Shown here piece by piece: positions 1 through 6,219 of a DNA stretch of 10,911 nt. Location: positions 1-10,911 of the forward strand of contig SKMT01000392.1 of the NCBI GenBank assembly GCA_007120915.1, in the 5' to 3' direction. The stretch is from Myxococcales bacterium. GTDB lineage: Bacteria; Myxococcota_A; Bradymonadia; Bradymonadales; Bradymonadaceae. Position numbers and translations under genes: made by a program. How positions within the stretch are numbered: position 1 is the first letter of the stretch; every line of letters starts with the position of its first letter. Below the pieces are notes generated by a model, which saw only the letters and a list, made by a program, of their open reading frames with translations, did not search any database and was not told the DNA's origin.

Positions 1-893
1 GGATTGCTACAACGATGCAGCAGGCCCTGGATCGGTGGGATGAGACCGAAGGTAAGCTTCGCGAACTGGCCGAGGGGCTGGAGAACGGAAGTGTCGATGC
101 AACGCCGGTAGACGTCGATCAGCTCCACGCCCCGCTTCCCCGGGCCTACGAGTGGATCGATGGCTCGGCGTACATCAACCACATCGTGCTGGTGCGCAAA
201 GCGCGGGGGGCCGAACCGCCGGAGACCCTCGAGACGGACCCGCTGGTCTATCAGGGAGGCTCCGGCGAAATGCGTGGGCCCACCGACGACATTGAAGTGC
301 CCAACGTTGAATGGGGCTGCGATTTCGAGGCGGAGCTTGCGGTGATTCTGGGCGACACCCCGCGGGGTACCACCGCCGAGGAAGCCGGTGATTACGTCCG
401 GCTGATCGTGGCGCTGAACGATGTGACATTTCGGAACCTGATCCCCGGCGAGTTGGCGAAGTCCTTCGGGTTTTTCCAGTCCAAACCAGCCACCTCCTTC
501 GCTCCCTTCGCGGTCACCCCTGATGAGTTGGGTGATGCCTGGAAGAACGGTCGGGTGCACCTGCCGCTTCGTAGCGTCTACAACGGGGAGATTTTCGGTG
601 AGCCGGAAGCGGGCCCTCAGATGCACTTTTCGTTCTTCGATCTGATCGAACACTGCTGCATGACCCGTGGCTTCACCGCCGGGACCATCCTGGGAAGCGG
701 CACTGTGTCGAACGAAGACCGCTCCAGAGGGTCGTCGTGCCTCGCCGAAAAACGGATGATCGAAAAAATCGACACCGGCGAGTTTCACACCCCCTTTATG
801 AGCCCCGGTGACACCGTTCAGATCGAGATGGAAGACGAAGAGGGCAACAACATCTTCGGGACCATCGACCAGAGAGTGGTGGGAGTGGACTGA
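1..893 (+). CDS. Fumarylacetoacetate hydrolase family protein (5' end outside window)
   Basis: This is a FAH-superfamily enzyme, a group of Mg/Mn-dependent hydrolases and decarboxylases that act on 2-oxo acids such as fumarylacetoacetate and open-ring aromatic catabolites. The reading frame is already open at base 3. The codons before the ATG at 15 read Ile-Ala-Thr-Thr, which fits the family pattern just ahead of the Gln-Gln-Ala-Leu-Asp segment. The ATG at 15 is therefore internal, and roughly 35 residues lie to the left of the window. Counting from that Met, family hallmarks are RKARGAE (61-67), the metal-ligand stretch D103-F-E105-A-E107, the NDVTFRNL block (136-143) and GELAKSFGFFQSKPA. 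The C-terminal SCLAEKRMIE and IFGTIDQ segments are also typical. The gene is followed after 3 bases by the acetyltransferase at 897, so the two are probably co-transcribed. The exact substrate is unknown. Confidence 0.93.
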   Translation, partial: IATTMQQALDRWDETEGKLRELAEGLENGSVDATPVDVDQLHAPLPRAYEWIDGSAYINHIVLVRKARGAEPPETLETDPLVYQGGSGEMRGPTDDIEVPNVEWGCDFEAELAVILGDTPRGTTAEEAGDYVRLIVALNDVTFRNLIPGELAKSFGFFQSKPATSFAPFAVTPDELGDAWKNGRVHLPLRSVYNGEIFGEPEAGPQMHFSFFDLIEHCCMTRGFTAGTILGSGTVSNEDRSRGSSCLAEKRMIEKIDTGEFHTPFMSPGDTVQIEMEDEEGNNIFGTIDQRVVGVD

Positions 894-896
894 TCG

Positions 897-1337
897 ATGG
901 GGCTGGACGTCGACATCAAGCACTTCGATGAGCTGACCCTTCTGGAGTTACACGGGTTGCTGGCGCTTCGAAGCCGTGTGTTCGTCGTCGAGCAGCAGAT
1001 CACCGAAGTTCCAGAGGTCGACGGGGAAGACAAGAACGGCCATCACGTCATCGCTCGTGTGGACGGCGAGATCATAGGCACCGTTCGAATGCTGCTTGAG
1101 CGCAACCCCGTGAAGGTGGGGCGCGTCGCAGTGGATAAAGCCTGGCGCGGCCGGGGCGTGGGAGGGGCGATGATGGACGCCGCAGGCGAATTTCTGGGAG
1201 ACCGGTCGGCGAAACTGCACGCCCAGAGCCATCTGGAAGGCTGGTACGAAGCGTTGGGATGGTGGAGAGGTGGCGACAACTTCGAGATCGTCGGCATCGA
1301 CCACGTACCGATGTACTGGCCGCCCGAAGAGGGGTGA
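897..1337 (+). CDS. GNAT family N-acetyltransferase, ElaA-like
   Basis: This is a 146-residue acetyltransferase of the GNAT fold, which transfers the acetyl group of acetyl-CoA to an amine. The segment LHGLLALRSRVFVVEQQI (19-36) is the typical start of ElaA-type proteins, followed by an acidic DGED and a HHVIAR strand (49-54). The acetyl-CoA pyrophosphate-binding motif is visible as VAVDKAWRGRGVGGAMM (78-94), with R84/G87/G89 fitting R/QxxGxG/A. The later HAQSHLEGWYEALGW segment matches the family's C-terminal half. Length is normal. The start at 897 is preceded by GGAG at 882-885, an 11-base spacing that makes a weak ribosome site, so translation may be coupled to the hydrolase gene ending 3 bases upstream. 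The substrate is unknown. Confidence 0.9.
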   Translation: MGLDVDIKHFDELTLLELHGLLALRSRVFVVEQQITEVPEVDGEDKNGHHVIARVDGEIIGTVRMLLERNPVKVGRVAVDKAWRGRGVGGAMMDAAGEFLGDRSAKLHAQSHLEGWYEALGWWRGGDNFEIVGIDHVPMYWPPEEG

Positions 1338-1402
1338 GCAGGGAGCGCAGTCAGCCTGGCCGCAGTGACTCTTGACCATAGTGTCTGTTGGGATTATCGG
1401 TT

Positions 1403-1418
1403 TGGCACGGTTAATGCT
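1403..1418 (+). promoter_or_regulatory. Candidate sigma-54 (-24/-12) promoter
   Basis: The sequence TGGCACG-GTTA-ATGCT matches the RpoN consensus TGGCACG-N4-TTGCW at all but one defined position (A instead of T at 1414). The invariant GG (1404-1405) and GC (1416-1417) have the required spacing. Transcription would start near 1429, leaving a leader of about 40 bases before the hydrolase start at 1468. The site is inside the 130-base gap between the acetyltransferase and the hydrolase, correctly oriented. No enhancer-binding site was identified. Confidence 0.6.
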
Positions 1419-1467
1419 GCAAGCTGTGCGATGATCACCGCTGACTTTTCTGCGAATGGAGGATGAT

Positions 1468-2202
1468 ATGGCGCTTGAAGACGTTGAAATCACCTGGCTG
1501 GGCCACGGAACCTTTCTGATCGAGACCCCGGAGGGAGACACCCTCCTGGTCGACCCCTGGCTGGACGGAAATCCCTCCTGCCCCGACGACTACGCCGACA
1601 TCGAACCGGACGCGATTCTGATCACCCATGGGCACGACGACCACATCGGAGATGTCTTCGACGTCGCCGAGCGCACCGACGGCCCGATTGTGGGGATCTT
1701 TGACCTGACGACCTGGCTGGGCAGCCAGGGGGTGGACGGAGACCGTCTTGTGGGCATGAACAAGGGCGGAACCGTCGACCTGGAAGACCAGGGCGTCGAC
1801 GTGTTCGTGACCATGACCAACGCCCATCACTCCTCGACGACCATGGTCGACGGGCACATGATCGATCTTGGCGACCCCGCCGGATTTGTCATCGAATTTT
1901 CCACCGGTGATTCGCTCTACTTCGCCGGGGACACCTGCCTGTTCGGTGACATGGAGTGGATCGGCGAGTTGTACGACCCGCAGGTGGCGATCCTGCCGAT
2001 TGGCGACCACTTCACGATGGACCCCCAGCAGGCGGCGATTGCCGCCGATCTGGTCGGTGTCGACGAGGTGATCCCCTGCCACTATGGCACCTTCCCTCTT
2101 CTGACGGGAACCCCCGAGCAGTTGGAAGAGGAACTGGCCGAAATCGGCGACGCCGACATCGAAGTGACCGCTCTGGAGCCGGGCGCTTCGGTCAGTTGGT
2201 AG
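1468..2202 (+). CDS. MBL-fold metal-dependent hydrolase (UPF0173 / UlaG-like)
   Basis: This is a 244-residue metallo-beta-lactamase-fold hydrolase close to the UPF0173 and UlaG-like group, which binds one or two Zn or Mn ions. The N-terminus begins with the strand VEITWLGHGTFLIET, and VDPWL (28-32) follows. The main metal motif THGHDDHIGD gives H54, H56, D58 and H59. Further likely ligands are H121/H122 in NAHHSS, D156 in FAGDT and H206 in IPCHYGTFP, all characteristic of this subgroup. An in-frame ATG exists at 1456, but a strong GGAGG at 1458-1462 overlaps it and sits 5 bases before the ATG at 1468, so 1468 is taken as the start. The gene is probably monocistronic and controlled by the sigma-54 site upstream. 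Substrate unknown; members are often annotated only as metal-dependent hydrolases. Confidence 0.92.
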   Translation: MALEDVEITWLGHGTFLIETPEGDTLLVDPWLDGNPSCPDDYADIEPDAILITHGHDDHIGDVFDVAERTDGPIVGIFDLTTWLGSQGVDGDRLVGMNKGGTVDLEDQGVDVFVTMTNAHHSSTTMVDGHMIDLGDPAGFVIEFSTGDSLYFAGDTCLFGDMEWIGELYDPQVAILPIGDHFTMDPQQAAIAADLVGVDEVIPCHYGTFPLLTGTPEQLEEELAEIGDADIEVTALEPGASVSW

Positions 2203-2205
2203 GCG

Positions 2206-2265
2206 ATGAAGAGAGCCCTCGCGGCGTTTGTGACGCTGTTGGGGAGCTGTGGCGGGGCGGTGTAA
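2206..2265 (+). other. Possible 19-codon lipobox mini-ORF
   Basis: An ATG 3 bases after the hydrolase stop opens a 19-codon frame that reads like a bare lipoprotein signal peptide: basic MKR start, hydrophobic core ALAAFVTLL, lipobox L-G-S-C at residues 12-15, and only GGAV behind the Cys. No clear ribosome site precedes it. It may be a relic of a lipoprotein gene, an entericidin-like mini-lipoprotein, or chance. The following 40 bases are purine-rich repeats of GGAGAT type with no gene. Confidence 0.2.
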
Positions 2266-2305
2266 GCAAGAGGAGATGTGGAGATAGTGGAGATGGGGGG
2301 ATAAT

Positions 2306-2686
2306 CTAGTTTAGCATCGAAAACGCTGCCACGAATGCTGCAATGGACCCGGCGATGGAGGCGAGCACGTAGAGTGCCGCCATCGCCGGGTTTTTGCCGA
2401 TCAGGGCGATGGTCTCGGTGCAGAAGCTCGAGAAGGTGGTGTAGGCCCCGCAGAATCCGACGCCGGCAAACAGCAAAAGAGGGGCGTCGATCATTGCCGT
2501 CAGGTCGGGGTCGACCAGAGCGAACAGAAGCCCAAGAAGGGCGCTGCCGGTGACGTTGACGAAGAGCGTGGGAGCGGGAAACTTAAGCTTCGGCGCTGCC
2601 AGCGCGCCGAGCCGGGAGATCGTGTAGCGCGCCACCGCCCCCAATGCGCCGCCGGTGCATAACAGAAGCAGGCTGACCAGGCTCAT
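2306..2686 (-). CDS. crcB: Fluoride ion channel subunit CrcB/FluC (copy with full Phe box)
   Basis: This is a 126-residue four-helix membrane protein of the CrcB/FluC family, which exports fluoride through antiparallel dimers in the inner membrane. Diagnostic elements are GGALGAVARY (12-21), the polar-track Asn in FVNVTGSALLG (N44) and GVGFCGAYTTFSSF (75-88). The last carries the central Na+-site Thr region and both pore phenylalanines (F85, F88). Length is standard. The start overlaps the stop of the upstream copy as ATGA (2683-2686) and is preceded by a perfect AGGAGG (bases 2697-2692) with 5-base spacing, so the pair is translationally coupled. Two adjacent copies usually mean a heterodimeric channel. 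The gene converges with the MBL hydrolase. Confidence 0.95.
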   Translation of the reverse strand: MSLVSLLLLCTGGALGAVARYTISRLGALAAPKLKFPAPTLFVNVTGSALLGLLFALVDPDLTAMIDAPLLLFAGVGFCGAYTTFSSFCTETIALIGKNPAMAALYVLASIAGSIAAFVAAFSMLN

Positions 2687-3081
2687 TGCTGCCTCCTGGC
2701 TTCACCGTACTCACGCCCGGCAGCAAGGCCTGCCCAGGCAAAAAGCAGCCCAAACACCAGAGACACCGCCACGTACCCCGCCGCCCACGCCGGCGCCTGA
2801 TGCACATGCACCACGAAGGAGTCTGCCGCAAAGGTCGACATGGTCGTGTAGCCGCCGCAAAACCCCACACCGATGCCGGCTCGCACCCAGTCGGGAGCGG
2901 TCTTGCGGGTGGCGAGCCACCCGGCGACAAGCCCCAGAAGAAGTGCACCGGTGAGGTTCTCGATGATAGTGCCCACCGGCCAGGCGGGGATGAAGGTCGT
3001 CACGTTGATCAGGTGACGAAACAGGGTGCCTAGCGCGCCGCCGGCGGCGACGAACAGGCTGTTTTTGAGGAAGTCGGGCAT
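2683..3081 (-). CDS. crcB: Fluoride ion channel subunit CrcB/FluC (copy with altered Phe box)
   Basis: This is the second CrcB/FluC subunit, 132 residues from the Met codon at 3081. The frame stays open to an upstream ATG at 3171, but the 30 extra residues are polar, unlike the family, and would overlap the PIN toxin gene. The start at 3081 gives normal length, although no good ribosome site precedes it. Family marks are GGALGTLFRH (14-23), N42 in ENLTGALLLG and GVGFCGGYTTMSTF (72-85). Compared with the partner copy, the first pore phenylalanine is Met (M82) while F85 and N42 are kept, and the residue before the Asn is Glu instead of Val. The two proteins probably form an asymmetric dimer. 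No fluoride riboswitch was recognised in the 61-base gap to the toxin gene. Confidence 0.93.
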   Translation of the reverse strand: MPDFLKNSLFVAAGGALGTLFRHLINVTTFIPAWPVGTIIENLTGALLLGLVAGWLATRKTAPDWVRAGIGVGFCGGYTTMSTFAADSFVVHVHQAPAWAAGYVAVSLVFGLLFAWAGLAAGREYGEARRQQ

Positions 3082-3142
3082 TTCGGAGAATTTTACGGTG
3101 TACAGGCTACTGCCGCTACCGGGGACGGTATCGTCACCACCA

Positions 3143-3529
3143 CTACTCGCGCGACCACGGAACGGTGACATTGTCGACCATTGGGTAGTGGCGATCGTTG
3201 AAAGTTACCAGCGTGGCGTTTGTCGTATCAGCACTGGCGGCGATGACGGCATCGGCAAGACCGGTCCCATGGGTTGGGCCATAGTGGTTTGTTAGAAGAC
3301 CGGCCCGACGAGCGACTGCCGAGTCGAGGGGGACTTTATCGAAGAGTTCGAGAAAGTCTGCCAGGCTCCTCTCCTCGTCCTCACGAACACCGGCGTACAA
3401 CTCGGCGACGGTGATCACGGATACGTACAACGGCTCATCGTCTAGGCTGCCGAAGAACTGTGCGGCCCGTTGGCGGCCACGAAGATATTCGATGAGAACA
3501 TCGGTATCGAACAGCAGTGCATCGGCCAT
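3143..3529 (-). CDS. PIN-domain toxin, VapC-like endoribonuclease
   Basis: This is a 128-residue PIN-domain protein, the toxin of a type II toxin-antitoxin pair. VapC toxins are Mg-dependent RNases that cut tRNA or rRNA. The acidic active-site set is complete: D8 (with D10) in LLFDTDVLIEYLRG, E43 in VITVAELYAG, D93 in GLADAVIAA and D112 in VTFNDRHY. Length is normal. An upstream in-frame ATG at 3544 exists, but the one at 3529 starts the conserved N-terminal strand directly and shares a base with the antitoxin stop (TGATG), the usual coupled arrangement. The toxin lies downstream of its antitoxin and 61 bases upstream of the fluoride channel genes, which may be read from the same promoter. 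Confidence 0.93.
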   Translation of the reverse strand: MADALLFDTDVLIEYLRGRQRAAQFFGSLDDEPLYVSVITVAELYAGVREDEERSLADFLELFDKVPLDSAVARRAGLLTNHYGPTHGTGLADAVIAASADTTNATLVTFNDRHYPMVDNVTVPWSRE

Positions 3530-3762
3530 CAGTCGCGGTCCCACTGGCGGCGAAGTTCGCGGGCGTCGGGAAGGTCCTCTCGGTCAGCCCACAGGCCGAA
3601 GGCATCGGCAAGTCGCTGTTTTCGGGCGGCCTCAGACTTACGCTGCAGGTAGTCGTCGACGGCCTCCCGAATCAGTTCACTCTGTGAGCGACCGGTGCGT
3701 TCGGCCATCTCTTCGAGCCCCTTCTTTTCGTCGTCGGTCAGGTAGATTTGTGTGCGTATCAT
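3529..3762 (-). CDS. Ribbon-helix-helix antitoxin (CopG/VapB-type)
   Basis: This 77-residue protein is the likely antitoxin of the PIN toxin that follows it. The N-terminal MIRTQIYLTDDEKKGLEEMAERTGRS(Q)SELIREAV stretch has the ribbon-helix-helix layout: a beta strand with alternating residues (RTQIYL, 3-8), helix 1 (about 10-22) and, after GRS, helix 2 (about 26-40). This fold dimerises and binds operator DNA. The C-terminal 35 residues are charged, with a WADREDLPDARELRRQW segment suited to wrapping the toxin. AGGAGGG (3772-3766) lies 3-4 bases before the start. Autoregulation through the repeats at 3774-3796 is likely. The region around its promoter is visibly more AT-rich than its surroundings, which fits an acquired module. 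Confidence 0.9.
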   Translation of the reverse strand: MIRTQIYLTDDEKKGLEEMAERTGRSQSELIREAVDDYLQRKSEAARKQRLADAFGLWADREDLPDARELRRQWDRD

Positions 3763-3773
3763 AGGCCCTCCTG

Positions 3774-3814
3774 ATGTATACGTCTAATGTATACATTTTG
3801 CAGGGTAGAGGCAA
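3774..3814 (-). promoter_or_regulatory. Promoter/operator candidate of the toxin-antitoxin operon
   Basis: Two copies of ATGTATAC begin at 3774 and 3787, 13 bases apart. The second extends to a perfect 10-base palindrome ATGTATACAT (3787-3796), and the first matches 9 of those 10 bases. Spaced short palindromes are what ribbon-helix-helix repressors bind. On the minus strand TTGCCT (3814-3809) and TACATT (3791-3786) stand 17 bases apart and could be the -35 and -10 boxes, so a bound antitoxin would cover the -10. Confidence 0.5.
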
Positions 3815-3893
3815 GGCCATTTTGCTTCACATCCCCAATTGCTGATACGGTGGATAGCGTACTCGAATGATGGTGAATTGGCGGAGAAGACGG

Positions 3894-4367
3894 ATGGAGC
3901 GCGCAATCAAATGGGCGGCCGTGGCTGCTGTGGTGCTCGTTGTGACCATTGTTTCCACTGCGTGTACCGGTCCCGCCGTCGGCGGTGGAATCGGCGGGTT
4001 GGTTATCCTGGCTGCGGTGATTGCACTGTTGTCACTGGGTGGAAGTACCGGTTGTGATGGCTGTCCGACTACCCAGGCATGTCTGGATATCGAACCTGAA
4101 AATATCTACGACCGCGATGCCGGGGAAGATGCATCCGATGCCGATGATGCCGATGCGGATCAACGGGATGCAGACGCCGGGGACGCGGGTGGCGCAGATG
4201 CAGACGCGGGGGATGCGGGTGGCACAGATGGCGACGCCGGGGATGCGGGTGACGACGATGCAGGGGCCTCGTTGCATCAGGCCCCGGAGCACCGCGATGA
4301 GATTCTGGCCAAAATGCGTGACCGGCTCCCCGATGACGTCGCCAACCGGCTCGAAGAGGACGTATAA
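3894..4367 (+). CDS. Asp-rich lipoprotein A, putative substrate of the neighbouring radical SAM enzymes
   Basis: No known family was recognised. The product has 157 residues from the ATG at 3894, chosen because GGAG (3883-3886) stands 7 bases before it; an ATG at 3867 lacks such a site but would add a basic WRRRR stretch. In order: a signal peptide with lipobox S-T-A-C24; a second glycine-rich hydrophobic segment (about 28-50); a Cys cluster C54-x2-C57 and C63 within ACLDIEPEN; an Ala/Asp/Gly-rich linker (about 74-125) encoded by tandem 30-base repeats; and a charged helical tail HRDEILAKMRDRLPDDVANRL. The CLDIEP motif and the tail recur in lipoprotein B (5496-6188), so the two are paralogues. 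The radical SAM/SPASM gene starts 8 bases downstream. Thr at +2 predicts outer-membrane sorting. A role as the modified peptide of this operon is inferred. Confidence 0.75.
   Translation: MERAIKWAAVAAVVLVVTIVSTACTGPAVGGGIGGLVILAAVIALLSLGGSTGCDGCPTTQACLDIEPENIYDRDAGEDASDADDADADQRDADAGDAGGADADAGDAGGTDGDAGDAGDDDAGASLHQAPEHRDEILAKMRDRLPDDVANRLEEDV
4171..4260 (+). repeat. Three tandem 30-bp repeats inside lipoprotein A
   Basis: Units at 4171-4200, 4201-4230 and 4231-4260 align without gaps, sharing the core GACGC(C/G)GGGGA(C/T)GCGGGT. Each encodes ten residues of the type DAGDAGGxDx. Exact phase with the codons means copy number can change without a frameshift, so the acidic linker length may vary between strains. 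Confidence 0.85.
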
Positions 4368-4375
4368 GGGCACCG

Positions 4376-5452
4376 ATGAGCATCCTGCCGTTCAACTCTG
4401 ACAGTAAGGTCCCCCGGCTGGACTTCGAGTTGATGACCGGATGCGACCACGACTGTGGACACTGCTACAACGTCTGGAACGCTGATCCCGATGACCCCCA
4501 GGGGGGCTACGAAGAGGGGCAGCTAAGACTGCCCGAGTTTCTGGATATGATGGAGAAGGCCGTCACCCAGAGTGGGGCGGACCACATCACCATCACCGGT
4601 GGGGAGCCGCTGTTGAAAAAGGGGGCGCTCGACATCGTGGAGAAAGCCTGTGAGTTGGTATCAACCACCCAGCTCATTACCAACGGCAGCCACATCGACG
4701 ACGAGGCGGTTCGCCGGTTCGCAGATGCAGGGTTGAATGCGGTGCAGTTGACGCTGCTCAGCGCCGAACCGGCCAGGCACAACCTCTATAAAGGAGCGCA
4801 GTGTTTCGACGACACGGTACGCGCAGCCGTCGACCTGCGCGACGGAGACGTGCCCGTACATATCTGTTTTGTGGCCATGCGCCAGAACTGGGAGCAGTTC
4901 CCGGAAGTGATGGAGCTGGCCTACCTGCTGGGTGCGCGTGCCATCAGTTACAATCGGATGTCGCCCACGGGAGGAGCGGTCCACCAGATCAGCAAATTAC
5001 TCCCCGAGGTCGAGCATGTAGAGGCAAATCTGAAAACGGCGAATCGGCTCGGCAAGAAATGGGGAATGCGAGTGGCCACAGCGATGCCGATTCCACCCTG
5101 TCTGATCCGGATTGAGCGCTATGACTGGGTCCAGTTCGGGTTTTGCTCCACGGGCACGCAGTCGCCGAACATCACCATCGATCCGATGGGCAACGTACGC
5201 TCCTGCAATCTCTCCAGTCATCTTCTGGGCAACATCGTCGAGCAGGACTGGCCAGAAATTATGGCGGACGTCAAAGAGTATCAGTCCGAGTTCAAAAAAT
5301 CGGTCCCCGACATCTGTCGAGGATGCCGCTACGAAATCACCTGCCAGGGAGGCTGCAAGGAGAGCGCCTTTGCGACCTTTGGCGAGTTGACCCATCCGGA
5401 GCCGTTCCGGCAGATGGCGATGGACTCAAAGTGGCCGGAAGCCGCCGAGTAG
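4376..5452 (+). CDS. Radical SAM/SPASM domain protein, peptide-modification type
   Basis: This is a 358-residue radical SAM enzyme that binds a [4Fe-4S] cluster through C23-x3-C27-x2-C30 (TGCDHDCGHCYN) and uses S-adenosylmethionine to start radical chemistry. The SAM-contacting TITGGEPLL and TNGS segments follow. The C-terminus is a SPASM domain for auxiliary Fe-S clusters: C257-x14-G-x4-C277 and C314-x2-C317-x5-C323-x3-C327. The seventh SPASM Cys is missing, because the remaining 31 residues contain none, so one auxiliary cluster has an open or non-Cys ligand. SPASM enzymes include peptide modifiers such as AlbA, PqqE and anaerobic sulfatase-maturing enzymes. A gene between two paralogous Cys-containing lipoproteins, 8 bases from one and 43 from the other, points to these as substrates. 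AGGG (4367-4370) serves as ribosome site. No peptide-recognition (RRE) domain was recognised. Confidence 0.92.
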   Translation: MSILPFNSDSKVPRLDFELMTGCDHDCGHCYNVWNADPDDPQGGYEEGQLRLPEFLDMMEKAVTQSGADHITITGGEPLLKKGALDIVEKACELVSTTQLITNGSHIDDEAVRRFADAGLNAVQLTLLSAEPARHNLYKGAQCFDDTVRAAVDLRDGDVPVHICFVAMRQNWEQFPEVMELAYLLGARAISYNRMSPTGGAVHQISKLLPEVEHVEANLKTANRLGKKWGMRVATAMPIPPCLIRIERYDWVQFGFCSTGTQSPNITIDPMGNVRSCNLSSHLLGNIVEQDWPEIMADVKEYQSEFKKSVPDICRGCRYEITCQGGCKESAFATFGELTHPEPFRQMAMDSKWPEAAE

Positions 5453-5495
5453 TCCGTAGAGATCAGTGAGCACTTGGCATCACGCAGGGAGCAAC

Positions 5496-6188
5496 ATGTG
5501 GCATCGACACAGATTCATGGGGATCGGGATCATCGTCTTGGCCGCCTTGGTGTTCGGGGCCTGTCACGGCCCGCCTGCGGCGTCAGTTGTGGCAGCGCTG
5601 ATTGTGGCAGCCATTGTCGGTGTTGCGGCGATGGCCGTGGCCGATGACTCCGGACAGACGGCTACGATCGCAGAGGGAGAGGTGCAGCCCTGTCTGTCGC
5701 TCGATCCCACAGATGACGACAACTACGTTCCCCTCGTCGCTCCCGGTGATGAGGACGATTCCGACGATCAGGGCGATGACGATGAAGACTCGGATGACGC
5801 AGACGAAGATGATGGAGATGAGAAAGCAACTGACGATGACGACAATGATGACGACAACGGCGACGAAGAGGACAACGGCGACGACGAGGACGACACGAAC
5901 GAGGAGGACGACGACGAGGATGATAGTTCTTCCGAAGTGTCCCCCTACGATTTCGACACGATGGATGTGTGCCTGTCGCTCATCCCACCCGATTCTCCGT
6001 CAGATTCATCTCTCATTGCCCCTCCCCCCGAGCCGGACTCGTTTTTTGACTCAGCGGATGAGGAGAATACCGAAGACGACGACGGTAACTCCTCAATACC
6101 GCGCGAAAAACGACGAGATATCTTGGATAGAATGAGCGATCGACTGCCCGAAGACATCGTCGCTCGACTGACGCAAGATCGCGACTGA
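5496..6188 (+). CDS. Asp/Glu-rich lipoprotein B, paralogue of lipoprotein A
   Basis: No known family was recognised. The ATG at 5496 follows GGGAG (5487-5491) and gives 230 residues; a GTG at 5466 would add ten. In order: a signal peptide with lipobox F-G-A-C23; a second hydrophobic segment (about 28-48) immediately behind GPP; a first CLSLDP motif (C66); an extremely acidic region (about 84-147) of Asp, Glu, Asn and Gly; a second copy, CLSLIP (C159); a Pro/Ser-rich stretch; and a charged tail KRRDILDRMSDRLPEDIVARL. Architecture, the AC-x-GP junction, the CLx(I/L)xP motif and the tail all match lipoprotein A, despite different linkers. His at +2 predicts outer-membrane sorting. The gene lies between the two radical SAM genes. 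Being a modified product is inferred; calcium binding by the acidic part is possible. Confidence 0.75.
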   Translation: MWHRHRFMGIGIIVLAALVFGACHGPPAASVVAALIVAAIVGVAAMAVADDSGQTATIAEGEVQPCLSLDPTDDDNYVPLVAPGDEDDSDDQGDDDEDSDDADEDDGDEKATDDDDNDDDNGDEEDNGDDEDDTNEEDDDEDDSSSEVSPYDFDTMDVCLSLIPPDSPSDSSLIAPPPEPDSFFDSADEENTEDDDGNSSIPREKRRDILDRMSDRLPEDIVARLTQDRD

Positions 6189-6219
6189 GCAATTCTGGAC
6201 TGAAACCGCGAGCGAGGCG

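Noticed and set aside
1372..1399. Sigma-70 promoter starting at TTGACC
   Set aside because: The -35 box is good, but no acceptable -10 lies 16-18 bases downstream; the sigma-54 element explains the position better.
3082..3142. Fluoride riboswitch (crcB motif) ahead of the channel genes
   Set aside because: The gap has a small TACCG-TCCC-CGGTA hairpin and a loosely similar GCAGTAGCCTGTAC stretch, but not the conserved GGNGATGG...CTGATG..CCTAC framework.
3082..3171. N-terminal 30-residue extension of the upstream crcB gene
   Set aside because: It is polar and Ser/Gly-rich, overlaps the end of the toxin gene, and the normal FluC length is reached from the Met at 3081.
4140..4260. CRISPR array or DNA-level repeat element
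   Set aside because: The 30-bp repeats are contiguous, without spacers, and keep the codon phase of the lipoprotein gene, so they are coding repeats.
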